Positions 1 through 11,600 of a DNA stretch of 64,000 nt are shown here, piece after piece. Where the stretch lies: positions 1,243,501 through 1,307,500 of the forward strand of contig NC_033560.1 in the NCBI RefSeq assembly GCF_001680005.1, read 5' to 3'. The notes below the pieces were generated by a model. That model made no database searches. It was not told the DNA's origin and worked only from the letters and a program-made list of their open reading frames with translations. This DNA comes from Plasmodium coatneyi (taxonomy: Eukaryota > Apicomplexa > Aconoidasida > Haemosporida > Plasmodiidae). Both the position numbers and the translations under genes were made by a program. The first letter of the stretch is position 1; every line of letters begins with the position of its first letter.

Positions 1-613
1 CCAGAAATACGGCAAAAAAAAAAAAAAAAAAAAAGAAAAAAGAAATAAACTGAAAAAAGGAAGAAGCATTTTTCGAAAAAAAAGCCATCATTCGTAATCG
101 CAGCATCTACCCACATGTATTTATTTGCCCATAAATGCGTACAATCCCCTTTTTTTTTTTTTTTTTTTGCGCTTAAAAAATAGGCTTACGTAACGTTCAT
201 AAACGCACTGCTACGTACGTCGCGTGCTCCTGTTCGTAAAACATAACTCCAGCGGAGAGCGTAACTTGCAGCTACAGGTCGCCCCCCGCCACCCCTCTAC
301 CGCGTAGCTTAAAAAGTAATAACAAAAAAAAAAAAAAAAAAAATACAAAAAAGTTCGTGCTTGAGAGAGAGAGCCTTATTCGTATATTCTTCCTCCCCCC
401 ATACATACGATAAGCAAACTACGTACCTGCTTTGTTCCTACATCGTTCATACTTATAAAGCGCTTACAAATTTATGTACATGCATTGTAAAGCTTTATAG
501 AGCATACAAGAACACTTCGTATTGTGAACGAAAACTGTTGACCATTCGTTAAGCCGCTTCTCAGCTCCCCCTTATCCATTTTTGTTAATCACGCGAAGCC
601 GTTTTCTTCAACC
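1..613. other. Intergenic, 5' flank of RanBP1
   Basis: No coding region is visible. The stretch holds three poly(dA:dT) tracts (near 15-34, 148-168 and 324-342), typical of nucleosome-poor promoter DNA in this genus. It presumably carries the promoter and 5' UTR of the RanBP1 gene that starts at 614. The 63-codon open frame at 361-552 has neither domain nor codon bias and looks like chance. Confidence 0.6.
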
Positions 614-1888
614 ATGGAAGATGACAAGAACGATTACAATCCCGAGGAGGAAGTCACAACTGGAAATTGGAACACCCCCAAGGTAAGAAAAAAAAAACAA
701 AGCGCATATTTTTGCATTGGAGCATACCTTGATGAAAGCGCAACTGGGACAATTAAGAACTTACGCCCCTTGTTTGCTTCTACATAGTGGCATGTAGGGC
801 AGAAGTTTTTTATGGTGGTCTATGCGCTTGCCATTACTCTGTATACGTCTCACCAATTTTTGGCGCGAACCTGTATGGTTGCGGGGAGGCCCCCTTTACT
901 GCGCGCATTTTCCCTCTTTTATTTGCGGTCAGCCCGTATGCTCCCGCCCCGTCGCTCTTGTTGACCCGTGTATATACGCTAAGAAGGGGCCATTTCTCTG
1001 TACATGTATATTTACCCCATTTATGGGCACCGTGTCCTCATCTTTTTTTTCTTTCCCCCCGTGCAGATTGAACTGAAAGAAGTAGAAATAAAGACGGGCG
1101 AAGAAGATGAAAGCCTGTTCTGGTCAGGGAGGTCGAAATTGTACAGGTGGGTAGATGGCGAGTGGAAGGAACGAGGACTTGGGGAATCCAAACTGTTGTT
1201 ACACAAGAAAAAAGGAATTATCAGGTTTCTTCTAAGACAAGAGAAAACACTGAAGGTTGTGGCAAACCATTATATCTACCCCAATAAGTCCTACTGCAAA
1301 CTCGTGCCCAATGCAGGAAGTGAAAAAATCTACGCTTGGACAGTGAAAGATTTTGCAGAGGAACCCAAAATTGAGCAGTTCGCCTTAAAATTCAACACGG
1401 CGGAGGCAGCCAAGCTATTCAAGCAGAAGTTTGATGAGGCGGGCCAAGTGAATTTGAAGCTGCTCGATGATAACGGGCAGCTGAAGGTGAAGGTCGCTGA
1501 GGAAAAGAAAGAGGATAAAAAGGAAGAGAAAAAGGAGGATGAAAAAGAAGATAAAAAGGAAAAGAAAGAGGAAGAAAAGAAGGAGGAGAAAAAGGAAGAG
1601 AAGAAGGAGGAGGACAAGAAAGAGGAAAAGAAGGAAGAAGACAAGAAGGAGGATAAGAAGGAAGAAAAAAAAGAGGAGAAGAAAAAAGTCGAAACTGATG
1701 CGAAGGACAAGAAGGAAGAAGAGAAGGGGGAAGAAAAGTCGAAGGACGCAGGAGTCGATAAGGCCAAAGCGGCAGATGACAAAAATAAGAAAGACGACAA
1801 AGAGGAGGAGAAGTCCAAAAGTGGGGATGAGGAGAAGAAGGAAAAGAAGAAAAACGAGGAGGAAGAGAACATCAAGCGAGAAAACTAA
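614..1888 (+). CDS. RanBP1: Ran-binding protein 1 (Ran-specific GTPase-activating cofactor), two exons
   Basis: RanBP1 binds Ran-GTP in the cytoplasm and helps RanGAP hydrolyse it, releasing Ran from export complexes. Exon 1 is 614-682 (23 codons, ending AAG before GTAAGA). The intron is 683-1066, with a C/T-rich end and GTGCAG. Exon 2 is 1067-1888, in phase 0. The protein is 296 aa. Residues about 25-145 form a Ran-binding domain of the PH-like fold: an FWSGRSKLYRW segment, then GEWKERGLGESKLL and RFLLRQEKTLKVVANHYI, which match the RanBP1 core, with a final helix around AAKLFKQKFDEA. After about residue 165 the chain becomes a 130-residue Lys/Glu/Asp tail encoded by an almost pure purine strand. 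The start at 614 gives an acidic N-terminus that joins the domain in frame. The tail is longer than in yeast or human RanBP1. Confidence 0.92.
1498..1880 (+). repeat. Polypurine KKEE/KKED-coding low-complexity tract
   Basis: The coding strand here is nearly all A and G, built from irregular AAGAAGGAGGA-like units that encode Lys/Glu/Asp repeats at the RanBP1 C-terminus. The opposite strand therefore gives long artefactual Ser/Phe open frames. The unit is degenerate, so this is a low-complexity coding repeat and not a clean minisatellite. Confidence 0.85.
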
Positions 1889-3739
1889 CTCGAATGGGTT
1901 TGTCCTTTGCGTGGATGCAACGGTCCCTTCAGCACACGCTCAAATGCACATACTCGTTGTGCCTTCCTGACGAGATCGAAAAACACATGTAACGCAGTCG
2001 TGGTCCCCCCTCTCGCGTAGAGAGCTTCCCCCAAGTGAACAGATAAAAATTTTTGCATTTTTAAAGGGCGGCATGTCTGCTTGTGCCAGTACAGGTTGTC
2101 CCACTGAGCACAGGCATGCACATATATATATGTAGGCATGCGTGAGTGTATATTTAGGCGCGTGTGCGCCTGTGTATACACGTATGTGTTTACCCCCACC
2201 AAGTTTTTTAAAAGCATATATACATCCATGTATATATTTTTTTTGTACTGGAGAATTGAGGAGTCATCCCCTGCGGAATGGAAGGTCGGCAGGGATGAAA
2301 AAGTGGGATAAACTGGCAAAAAATGTGCAACCATATACGGAAGGATGCCGCAAAATGACGAGAATCTCCTTCCTATAAGAACGCGTCGCCCACGCCATTT
2401 TTCAAACAAAACACACTCATTTTTGTACACTTGGCAGGAGAAAGCTGCGTTCCATTTCGAGAAATTATACACAAACTTATGTATGTGTGTAGTCAGACAC
2501 CTTTTTAAGTTTATAATTGTATAGCTTCATGTGCACACATTTCTGAGTATTGCATACGTGCTTGTAACTACGTGTTTATGGGTCTACCCCTTTTTGCGCG
2601 TACTTTATCTGCGTATCTATTTTCATATGTCGCCATTTTTACCACAACTTCGGCCTACACACCTGCATGTGCCAAACTTTGTTAAACGCATAAATGCCAT
2701 TTTACTTTTAAGGGGGCGCCAATTTGTGCGTGGCGAAAAGGACCCACTACCGGGGGGGATTGCAAATTTTTGGAAAATTTCTCGTGAGAAATGATGCGGC
2801 GTAGAGTCACTAACGTGGCCATATACGGATGAATATGTTGGTAGTTTCATGAATGCGTTTGTGAAGTATCTTTTGCGTACACCGTTACAGGTAGAGTTGG
2901 CACTGCGATGGGGGAGTACCTGCATGCAAGTGCAAAGCGAACGAGGGGAAGACTACGCATATATGCAAACATGCTGTAGTACATACGTACTAGCATGGAA
3001 GTATTTGCAATAGGAGGAACAAAAGCAACATGTATGAGGGTGGACATTCCCTTTATGCGCATTTTAAAAATACCTGCCCCTTACCCCAAAGGGTGACTTC
3101 AAAGTTATTGCTTTTTTTTTATTTTTTTTTTCCCCCGGTATGTGCAAAACGACGTATCGGCTGCGTGCATTTCGCTACCCACGTGAAGGCAGACGCGCTG
3201 AGAAGGGCACCTCGTGCAAAAGGAAATTGCAGCCCGATTAATCTACCTTTTTAAAAGTGGGTGAATAACATGATACGGTGAAACACATCTTTAAAAAAAA
3301 GACGTAACAAAGAAAGAAAAAAAAATGAAAAAAAAAATCGCTGTCCATGGAGAGGCACACGCGTAACACACAAACGCATGTTGCATACGTATAGACAAAC
3401 GGAAAGGTGGCCGTTTGCAACAGAACAGAAACTGAGTGTTGCAATATACGGCAGAGTGAGCGTTACAGTGTACGAATCCCTGAGTGAACTTCCGCATGGG
3501 TGAATGCTTTACATAGGTGTATTTTACTCAACTTCAGCGGCAGACGAGGAGAACTCTTCTTCTTTGCAACCACGAGTGTGTGCACCTGTAGTGTTGTATC
3601 TTCCCTCCTTCCGCCGTCTCTTCTTTTTTTTTTTTTTCTTCATTTTAGCTGTTTTTTTTTTTTTTCTTCTTCATTTTAGCTGTTTTTTTTTTTTTTTTTT
3701 TTCCCAATCTTTTGGCATTCCGCCTACCTGTGCACATAT
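1889..3739. other. Intergenic between RanBP1 and the Pf34-like gene
   Basis: About 1.85 kb without a supported gene. It contains the RanBP1 3' flank and the Pf34-like promoter. Visible elements are (TA/TG)-rich words around 2120-2240, T-tracts at 3112-3132 and 3624-3702, and two GTGCAC hexamers (3580-3585 and 3730-3735) close to the next start codon. Open frames of 60-195 codons on both strands here show no domain and cross sequence of intergenic composition. Confidence 0.6.
3638..3702 (+). repeat. Duplicated T-rich unit before the Pf34-like gene
   Basis: The 14-mer CTTCATTTTAGCTG occurs at 3638-3651 and again at 3669-3682, 31 bases apart, each inside a T-tract. Each copy ends in TTTTAG and would look like a splice acceptor, so a 5' UTR intron with duplicated acceptors is possible. 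No donor can be assigned. Confidence 0.6.
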
Positions 3740-4753
3740 ATGATGAATGTTTTCCTTTTCTTTTCGTGCATTGTGGTAATAGACACACTCCTCCAGAGCT
3801 GCCCGGCCCAATGCAACGAATTAAATATAAGTGACAAAGGGAAGGTGTTGTACGATTATTTCTTCACCCCTAAGGTGAAGGGCCCAAAGGATGGGGGTAC
3901 GGAGCAGGGTGCCCACGCGGGGGACAAGCACGTGTCGTACAAAACATCGGAAGTACAAATTAGGCACCACGAAGATGTGCACACAGGAGGAATGGAAAAT
4001 ATTGATCAGAAGAAGCAGCTAAAGGAGCATATGGACCAGCTAAAAATGCTACATAAAAGTTTAAAAAGCAAGGACAGAAATGCATACGGTCAGGTAAAAC
4101 CAAGTGGAGGTCAAAGTCTGCACAACACTGATGGCACACTGGGGGATACCCATCATAAGGAAGAAGAAACGAGTGAAGACAGCCTGGCCAAATATGTGCA
4201 AGACGAAATAAAGAAAAATGAGAAATTAAGTAAAGAAAAAAAAAGCTACGAAGAAATTAACTTACTGGAGGATAACTCAAAGAAATTACAAAGTGATATT
4301 CATGCGTGGCTTGAGTCAGTAAAAAACATATCGGAAAAGACGAACAAATTGAAGGACATTAAAACGCAGCTACTGAACAACATCGCCTCGTTAAATGATA
4401 CTCTGACGGAAGAAATTGAAAATATAAAAGAAATAAAAAAGTTGCAAAAGGAACAGAGTGAAATATTTTCGGAAAATTGGCTCTACTTTCTTCCCTCCAC
4501 GTCGGACAATTTAGATAGCCAGGGGCAGGGCGGCAGTTTTCAAGTGCTGAACTACTTGGAGAAGTTTAACAAGAGGGATGCTCCACCCGTGAGTGGTGAT
4601 CACGCGAGTGGGGAACACCCTAACGGGGGGCTTCCAAACGAGGGGAACGTTCTTAAGACGCACGCGAACACCGACGGAGGGATGAAGTCGTCCGACTCGC
4701 ACAGCTTCTGCAACGTGCTCGTCCTGCTTGTGATTGCCTTCCTGCTCAGCTAG
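3740..4753 (+). CDS. Pf34: Pf34-like GPI-anchored rhoptry/apical merozoite protein
   Basis: The single exon encodes 337 aa. Residues 1-25 are a signal peptide (hydrophobic VFLFFSCIVVIDTLL, then CPAQC). The body is hydrophilic, with two coiled-coil-like stretches at about 85-115 and 145-245 (heptads rich in Lys, Glu and Leu). The last 16 residues, FCNVLVLLVIAFLLS, form a C-terminal hydrophobic tail after a Ser/Asp-rich omega region (KSSDSHS), the pattern of a GPI-anchored protein. Position between RanBP1 and the L7Ae-family gene, length and architecture fit P. falciparum Pf34, described as a GPI-anchored rhoptry protein of merozoites. Identity rests on architecture plus remembered gene order. 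The family has no known enzymatic activity. ATG occurs at both 3740 and 3743. The downstream gene is convergent. Confidence 0.78.
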   Translation: MMNVFLFFSCIVVIDTLLQSCPAQCNELNISDKGKVLYDYFFTPKVKGPKDGGTEQGAHAGDKHVSYKTSEVQIRHHEDVHTGGMENIDQKKQLKEHMDQLKMLHKSLKSKDRNAYGQVKPSGGQSLHNTDGTLGDTHHKEEETSEDSLAKYVQDEIKKNEKLSKEKKSYEEINLLEDNSKKLQSDIHAWLESVKNISEKTNKLKDIKTQLLNNIASLNDTLTEEIENIKEIKKLQKEQSEIFSENWLYFLPSTSDNLDSQGQGGSFQVLNYLEKFNKRDAPPVSGDHASGEHPNGGLPNEGNVLKTHANTDGGMKSSDSHSFCNVLVLLVIAFLLS

Positions 4754-5553
4754 CCATTTACTGAATAAAATGCACACAAAAAAATATAAATGTGTATGCA
4801 CGTACATGTATGTATGCTTGTGTATATATATGTGTGGGGGGGAACATAACGACTTGCTGGAGCTGTAGGATGCCCCCCCCTTAAATGACCTCACGAACGC
4901 AACTTTTCCCATTTTCTGAATGCAACATAAACACCCAAATGGTGTTACCATTTCGCTCCCTGGAGAAGCAGAAAAAGGGGCGTCTTCCCACATGTCTCTG
5001 CTTCATTCACGCGTCGACACAAGGTGAAATGCTCCCCCCCCATCCGCGTGGAAGCACGCTGAGTTTGCCGCGAAAAGTTCGCCCCAAAATTGGCACCCCT
5101 TTCCAGATTAAACTTTTCAACAAATTGATAATTTCTCCATTTTTAAAAACACTCCCGTGTAAAAATGTCAGTTCCGTTATGGAGCGACGCGTAAGGCAAA
5201 CGCTGCAAACGCGGCAGACACTACAAGCACAGCGTGGCCTACCGAATGGGCCGCATGATGGGGAACAAATGGCCGTCCCAACGGTAAGTTAAAAATTCTC
5301 AAAACTTAGCACACGTTATAGCTAAGCGGTTGAATTACGCACAAAAAAAAAAAAAAAAAAAAAAAGGGGAACAATAACGTCGTGCAAATATGTTGTGTAA
5401 ATATGTTGTCGTGAAGATAAATTAGGAAAATGTTAAAAATGAGGAGCTAACCACCTTAGCGGTGATGCCCGACGGAGCAGTTAAAAAGGGCACGGAAAAA
5501 TATGCTGCAAAGTATTGCAGGGCGGTAGTGTCTCTTCCAACCAAATATATACC
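4754..5553. other. Convergent intergenic region (Pf34-like / NHP2)
   Basis: This is the 3' flank shared by two convergent genes. It has an A23 run at 5343-5365 and TGTATGCACGTACATGTATG-type words near 4793. A GC-richer patch at 5165-5287 with splice-like signals is listed separately as a possible minute gene. Nothing else is supported. Confidence 0.55.
5165..5287 (+). CDS. Possible tiny two-exon ORF (26 codons), speculative
   Basis: An ATG at 5165 sits in the favourable context AAAAATG. Reading MSVPLWSDA leads to a GTAAGG donor at 5191. A CACAG acceptor ends at 5232. Joining the two (42-base intron) continues in frame as VAYRMGRMMGNKWPSQR and stops at 5287. The second exon is clearly richer in G+C than its surroundings, as coding exons are here, and its end overlaps a perfect GTAAGT donor (5284), so a further exon could follow. 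Against it: the intron is unusually short, the product is minute and unrecognised, and I recall no gene here in P. falciparum. It may equally be chance or part of the UTR of a neighbour. Confidence 0.22.
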
Positions 5554-6192
5554 CTAAGATTGAAAGAAGGGATGGTTCTTCTTCACCCCGGCAAGCATCT
5601 TATCGTACAGCTTGGCGTAGTTGCTAATCTTCTTCTTACTGCTAAACTCATTGACGGTATCTTCAAATTTATCCATGTCGACGCTCGGTTTGGGGAGGAA
5701 CAAGCAAGTGACTGATCGTTTTAGTTTGCACAAACGCGCCAGCTTATTCTTCGTCGTAACGAAGGTGTAAGGTATCCTATGCTCTTCACAAAAAACGGGC
5801 ATGTGACAAATTATGTCTATTGGAAATACATCTATGGCCAAGAAGACAATGCCTTCCTCTCCTTTCCTAATAGCCTTGACAACCTGCGTTATCCCAATGA
5901 CGATGAATTTATTTTTCAGAATTTTTTTTTTCCGTTCTTCTATCTGCTCATTCGTTTTTATGATCTGCATGGCTGTTACTTTTGCATAGTACGCATAGTC
6001 CAGGATTTTAAGAAAATATTTAAAATATTTTTTTTTCAATAATGGTTCGCTAATTTTTGAGATGTACGACTTGCTGTTTTCGATTTTTATTTCTTCCACC
6101 ATTTTTTCGTAGCTCCTTTTTGGCTTGCCGTCCTTGTCGTCCACGTGCTCCTCCCCCACGCTCTCCTTGTCGCTGTGATCTCCTTCGTCCAT
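5554..6192 (-). CDS. NHP2: NHP2-like H/ACA snoRNP protein (L7Ae/L30e family)
   Basis: The single exon encodes 212 aa. Members of this family bind kink-turn or H/ACA guide RNAs. NHP2 is the core subunit of the H/ACA complex that pseudouridylates rRNA and snRNA in the nucleolus. Residues about 85-165 carry the L7Ae core: GITQVVKAIRKGEEGIVFLA, then DVFPIDIICHMPVFCEE and HRIPYTFVTTKNKLARLC. The PI..CH.PV.CE.. pattern is closer to NHP2 than to ribosomal L7Ae, L30e or SNU13. The N-terminus (1-35) is acidic and low in complexity, and a Lys-rich helix (40-80) precedes the core. The protein is longer than yeast NHP2 because of both extensions. It is convergent with the Pf34-like gene and divergent from PI4K. 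A generic ribosomal L7Ae label is the alternative. Confidence 0.82.
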   Translation of the reverse strand: MDEGDHSDKESVGEEHVDDKDGKPKRSYEKMVEEIKIENSKSYISKISEPLLKKKYFKYFLKILDYAYYAKVTAMQIIKTNEQIEERKKKILKNKFIVIGITQVVKAIRKGEEGIVFLAIDVFPIDIICHMPVFCEEHRIPYTFVTTKNKLARLCKLKRSVTCLFLPKPSVDMDKFEDTVNEFSSKKKISNYAKLYDKMLAGVKKNHPFFQS

Positions 6193-7357
6193 GTTGGCGT
6201 GGCGGATGGGGAAGCCTTATAGCGCAGCGTTCGTCCTACCCGGTGTGGCTTTCCACGATCCTTCGAAATGCCGACGGGGTGACTACTTCGGGGAAAAGGC
6301 CCGTCCAAGATTGAGTATATGTATGTTTATATATATCTTTGTTCACGCATGAGGGCGTCGCCTCGGTTAGAAGCCCGTCGCGTGATACGTAAAACGGGGG
6401 AAGCAAACAGGTCGCTTTTGAAAGTGGTAGCGCCGCAGCCCCAGAATGCCACGTCGTCCCCCCGTTCAATCAGCGATTCGCTGGTATATCACCATTTGCC
6501 GCTTTAGCAGAATGGAAGAATCTGTAGGGACCTCCCTGTAACAAGCCGTTGGGTTTTCACTTAATGTAGGGATTCCCCCCCGAAAAAAGGGTTTAAATAA
6601 AATAGGTAAAAATATTTAATTAGGAAAAAATGTTTACCCCTTGCGAAGGAAGGCGAATGGGTTGCGCCTTTTTGCAAATACGTAATTGCCTATGGCGCGC
6701 AAAATTGGGCATACCATCCGATTCGCCGTTGCGTCAAAAAAGGCGAAAAGTACATACAAGAATGCTGCAAAAGGTATGTAGTCACGCAGAAAAAAATAAA
6801 AATAAAAAATATGCATACATATATACATACAATAATATACAGCGCAACCTTTGATTCACCTTCACGTATGCGTAACCACGGGCGAGGCAGCCCCGACAGG
6901 GCCAAAGAGAATAGTACACAAAATAATCCACACAGCGGAGAAACTTGCGGTAATTCTGCAAAGGGGGAAAATTCAAACGGTGATGAGAAAAAGCGTAAGC
7001 TTAAACGTAACGATGGTGCGTAGAGTACAGGCACTTGGAGGTCACCCAAAGGATGGATATTGTATGATGTTTTCGAAAAAATGCGACCCCACTTTGCAGC
7101 TGCAACTGGGGGAATTTTTTCCCACTTGGGAGAAGTTGGTAATTAATGTATGCACATAAAAGGATACGTAAATGTATGTTTTATATATATAGCTGCATAC
7201 ACGTGGATGGCAGCTCGTCCTTATCAAGAGCGCAAACGGTTGGACGACTTGGTGTGGAATATGCCGCGGGGGTAGGGTGGAAAAAAGTTACACAAGGGAA
7301 GGTGCGTGCGTATGCATACACGTACGCGAAAAAATAAATGACAGCTCGCAACGGGAA

Positions 7358-7390
<33 letters not shown>

Positions 7391-8622
7391 GCGAAGATAT
7401 CGTTCGTTTCTTCCTTCCCTTGGGCCATTTTGCCTTTCCTCGTTATTGAAAAATGCGCCCCAACAGGTGAAGAACAAACACTTGCACAGAGTGTTTTGTT
7501 TTTTTTTTTTCCCCCTACCAGTTTACGCCATCCAAATGAAGATAATTTGAAACCCGCTAATCTGCATAATTTTGACGAATTTCCCTCGTTCGTCGCTCCT
7601 GTTTTGTGCGTACTTTATGTGTGTCATATGCTTGGCGTGTGGCCGAACAGGGCATACATTTGTACCACGCTTGCACGTATGCCTATACGCACTTGCAGGC
7701 ACTGCCCTATGTCCTCGTGCGAATGTTGCAGAAGTTACCACGTGCAACCTGCTTAGAGGAAACCAACCCCTACATGCAAGGATGAAGTTTGAGAATGAAC
7801 TGGAGGAGGGAAAATGACAAAAATGCTTTAGCCTAGCGGCATTTTTTTTTGTGAAGAAGAGGCGACCCCGTTGTTGTTAACCGTAAATGGGGTGCCATTT
7901 TTACATAAGACAATCTTTTTCTGTTAATCTTGCTAGGGGTCGTTACGTGTTACTTCGCGATAGCATTTGTGCGTCTCTGTGGTCATGTTTCGTTGACTCG
8001 TCCTTCCCCCGCATTCTGGCGGAAGTTCATTTCGCGGCTTATCTGTTTCATCCTTTTTTTCCCCCTACTGTGTGTGCATAGGTGTATATATATACATACA
8101 CGCGGTGGAGAATTTTTTTTTTTTTGTTCTGAGGCTGCCACCCCGATAGGCGCCCCTTGTCCACCTTCTTGTGACGCTATTTCACGCGTTTCCGTTTGAC
8201 CCATTTGATTATTTTGCAACTTTGCAATTTTGTCACTTTGCCGGGGCACCGCGCCACAGTGTCTTTTTTTCGCCGTTTCGCCGTTTCGCCGTTTCGCCGT
8301 TTCGCCGTTTCGCCGTTTCGCCGTTTCGCCGTTTCATTGTTTTGTTTGCTCGTCGTGTAATCAATTTTCACGCGCCATTTGATGAGCCCATCGTTTGTTC
8401 TTTATTTCATTCAACTTTATTCAACATTATTTTATTTTTTTTTGTTCCTGGTAATTTTTTTTTTTTTGTGTGTGTCCCTCTCTCCCCCTTTCTCCTTTTT
8501 TTTCGTATTTATGAATGCGTCCGACTGGATGACGAAGTAGGAAGAAGACAAGGAGAAGAGCCCCACCAACTGATGTTGCATTCCTCCACGAAGGAGTGAA
8601 TATATTTGGAGATCATCCCATC
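6193..8622. promoter_or_regulatory. Divergent intergenic region NHP2 / PI4K
   Basis: About 2.4 kb between two divergent starts, so it should hold both promoters. Features seen: an A27 run at 7364-7390, many T-tracts, and a perfect octamer repeat at 8271-8334. Open frames of 60-160 codons overlap on both strands, show no domain and run through homopolymers, so I call none of them genes. Individual promoter elements cannot be resolved by eye. Confidence 0.5.
8271..8334 (+). repeat. Minisatellite, 8 perfect copies of CGCCGTTT
   Basis: Eight uninterrupted copies of the octamer CGCCGTTT, about 290 bases upstream of the PI4K start. The G+C-rich unit stands out against T-rich flanks. It lies in the presumed 5' UTR or promoter and is likely length-polymorphic. 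Confidence 0.95.
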
Positions 8623-11600
8623 ATGGGGAAAAAGAAACTGGAGGAAAGACACAGGGTAATACGCACGCTGCGTAGGAAAAGTAGACAACTTGTATTTACA
8701 AATGGGTTCTTTCTACGCTGATGATTATATAGGGAAGATGTTATTGCGAGTGGTGTTTTTCCATTAGGAAGCTCCACCATCCAGCACGTCGCAACATTTT
8801 AACCTATTTCCCATTTATTTTATTTTCTCCCTCGCGTGGTAGGTCCTGAAGGATGTGAACATAGAGAACATATTTAAGTATGTGGTCCCCTGCGGGATCG
8901 GCGGAAGGAAGAAAACGGCGTTGATTTTTTACCTTTGTAACTCCCTGGAGGAGAGGCACCTGGAGTAAGTCCCAACTGGTTGGCACGAAGACGGGAAAGA
9001 GACTCACCAACAGTGCGAACAGATTCGCAAGAGTGTGTAGAGGAGTGTCCATATAAATATGTCAATCGAACATTTTTATTTTCCCCCCCTCCCCATGTAG
9101 ACGCAACGACATTCTGGTGCTGTACCTGAGTCTGCTTCCATCGTTTGAAGGTCACCTCGGGGAAGTACTCCAAAGAAGAACATCCGCAGGGAGGAAACCA
9201 CAGAAGGGGCACCCACATACGGAGGAATCCCACTTGCAGTTGGGCCTGAAATTGAGCAAACTGAATCTGCTCTTTAGCTACATCATCACTCATGTCTCCT
9301 ATTTCGTGTCGCTCAGTAGGAAGGACAAACAGGACACTTCCTCCTCTTTAGACCTATTCGTTCAGCATATGCACGTACGCACATTTGTGACGCTGCAAAA
9401 GTTTGTATTCCAAAAAAAAAAAAAAACTCAATTCGAAAAATTAATGACGCTGAATCATTTGAAAATTTTATTAACTTTTTTAATTAACATTTACAAGTAT
9501 AAAATTTATGAAGTTTTAAATGAAGAAAAGTTTTACCTTATTTCCAAGTTAATTTTTTTAATTATTTTTTTTTTTTGTCATGTGAAGGAGAATTCCAAGA
9601 CGGAAAAATTATTCATTTGTTTTTACGATTATGTGTACCATGTGTCTGATATGCTTATTAGCAGATATTTATACTACCTGGGGAGGAATGGCTGGGGTGC
9701 CAATGCGTTGTTGGTGTATTACCAGAACATGATCCGATTTGTGTGTGACTATATGAGCAAACTCAAACTTTTGAAACACGTCGAGAGGTACATTTTGAAT
9801 AATGGGAAGAGCCCCTTTTGCAGTGTTACCCTCCTCAGTGTGGTGAAGAACACCGTTGAGAGGCACTTACTTATCCCGCAGGGGGAAGAAGCTCCGTTGA
9901 TGAGGTTGAAAAGGAGAGAGGTGTCTCAGCCGAGTCAACAAGTGAAGGGTAGTCCCATAGCGGATCAACAAAATGGAAAGGACGGATGCATCCTCCCCAT
10001 GCACAGTAAAACGGTCAGCCAATTCGTATTTTTGAAGCTACTCCGATTGGTGGAAATATTATTAGTGAAGAAGGACAGAATATATTTAACCGTCTATTTG
10101 CACGAGACGATCGGGAGGGTAACCACATCAACCATGGAAGAAGTTTTCCTCATTGTTGACGGAGGTGATGAGGGGAAGAACAACATGATGATGACATACG
10201 ACCGGGTGTTCCACCTCTTTGAGTACTACTGTAACACCCTTTTTTATATAATAAACCGAAGTGATAAGAGAAAAATACGAGAGAGAAGAGGAGAGCTGAG
10301 CACATCAGGTACTACCAATAAGGCCTACATATACCTGCTGAATAGCTGTATTTTTAACCTGTACGAAGTGTATCTAGTACTAATCCACCTGCTCCATGTA
10401 ACGCCAAATGAGGTACGAACCATTTTGGCGTGTAATAAATTTTCCCTCGTTAAGACAATGCTACGTATCCACATCGGAGAAATGGAAGTCACTCGAATTG
10501 TAAACCTTTCGATATTCTTCTTTGACGTGGTGTTGAAAAATGTGATGAGGACTCCAGCGGTGGGACACTACGCCTTTACCGTTTTGAAGTGCCTCCTTTG
10601 GAATGATAAGAAGTTAAGTAAATTTTTTCAAAAACTGGTGGGGACACATGCCTGGAAGACAGACGGATGTTCCATCATCGGGTGGCAGGAAAATAATGTT
10701 CCCCGTGTGAACTGTTTGGAGGGGGTAGATAGATCCAAACAGAGTGAGGACCCGAAAATTGGGTATGCTCACGGGGGTTGTGTCTTAAGGAAAGCCACCC
10801 TTGGGAGTGCAAATCTGGTTGTAAATGAAAAGAATAGTTTTCTCATCCAGGTGAATAACTACGTAAAGTTGAATTGGACCCATATTGGGGGAGAAGCACA
10901 CATTGGGTTGTTGTCATCGGGGAGCACAAGCGACGTGGTGGATGGTGCAGAGGTGAGGGACGAATTGGATATTCTAAGGCACATGAGCAGGAGCAGCACG
11001 AACAGAAGTAACACCATGAGGAGCAGCACCTACATGAGTAGCACTAACGGAGGCCTTCCCAACAGGAGCCACCCACGCTGCCGCAGAGGAAGGGAAGAAG
11101 TTTACACCAAGGTATACTTCCCACTTCTGATGAAGCATCTCCTGTCTCAACTAATAAAAAGAAAAAAAAAGAAAAATGTCCAAGATGATGTGGAGAGCAA
11201 CTGTAAGAACTACCTAGGAATATACATTAACAAACTGCACTACTACTGCAATAATATTTTTACGTATAAGCCCATGTTTAAGCATAATTTCAGCTCCTTT
11301 GTGAGAAGCCATATGGCGAAAAAGAAGAGGAACCTGATCGAAAACGTGGCTTTCTTCAACCGAATGTTCAGCTTGTATAGTAATAAAAAAAAAGGCAGTG
11401 AAAAAAAAAAAAAAAAAAATTTCTTCTTCACGAATAAAACGTTTGTCATTTCGAGTATAGAGAGAAAGTACAGTTATTCAAATTACACCTTCCTGAGGAA
11501 AATCTTAAATTACAAAATCTCCCACTTTGACAATGAGCACTATTATTTGAACTTTTTATTTAATTTAAAATTTTTGCACAATCTGAATGACTATATTAAT

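Noticed and set aside
1330..1875. 181-codon Ser/Phe-rich frame on the minus strand
   Set aside because: It is the complement of the polypurine K/E tail of RanBP1.
4511..5292. Longer frames 4511-4993 (-) and 4885-5292 (+) in the convergent gap
   Set aside because: They run across intergenic words and the end of the Pf34-like gene, with no domain. Only the spliced 5165-5287 reading was kept, as speculative.
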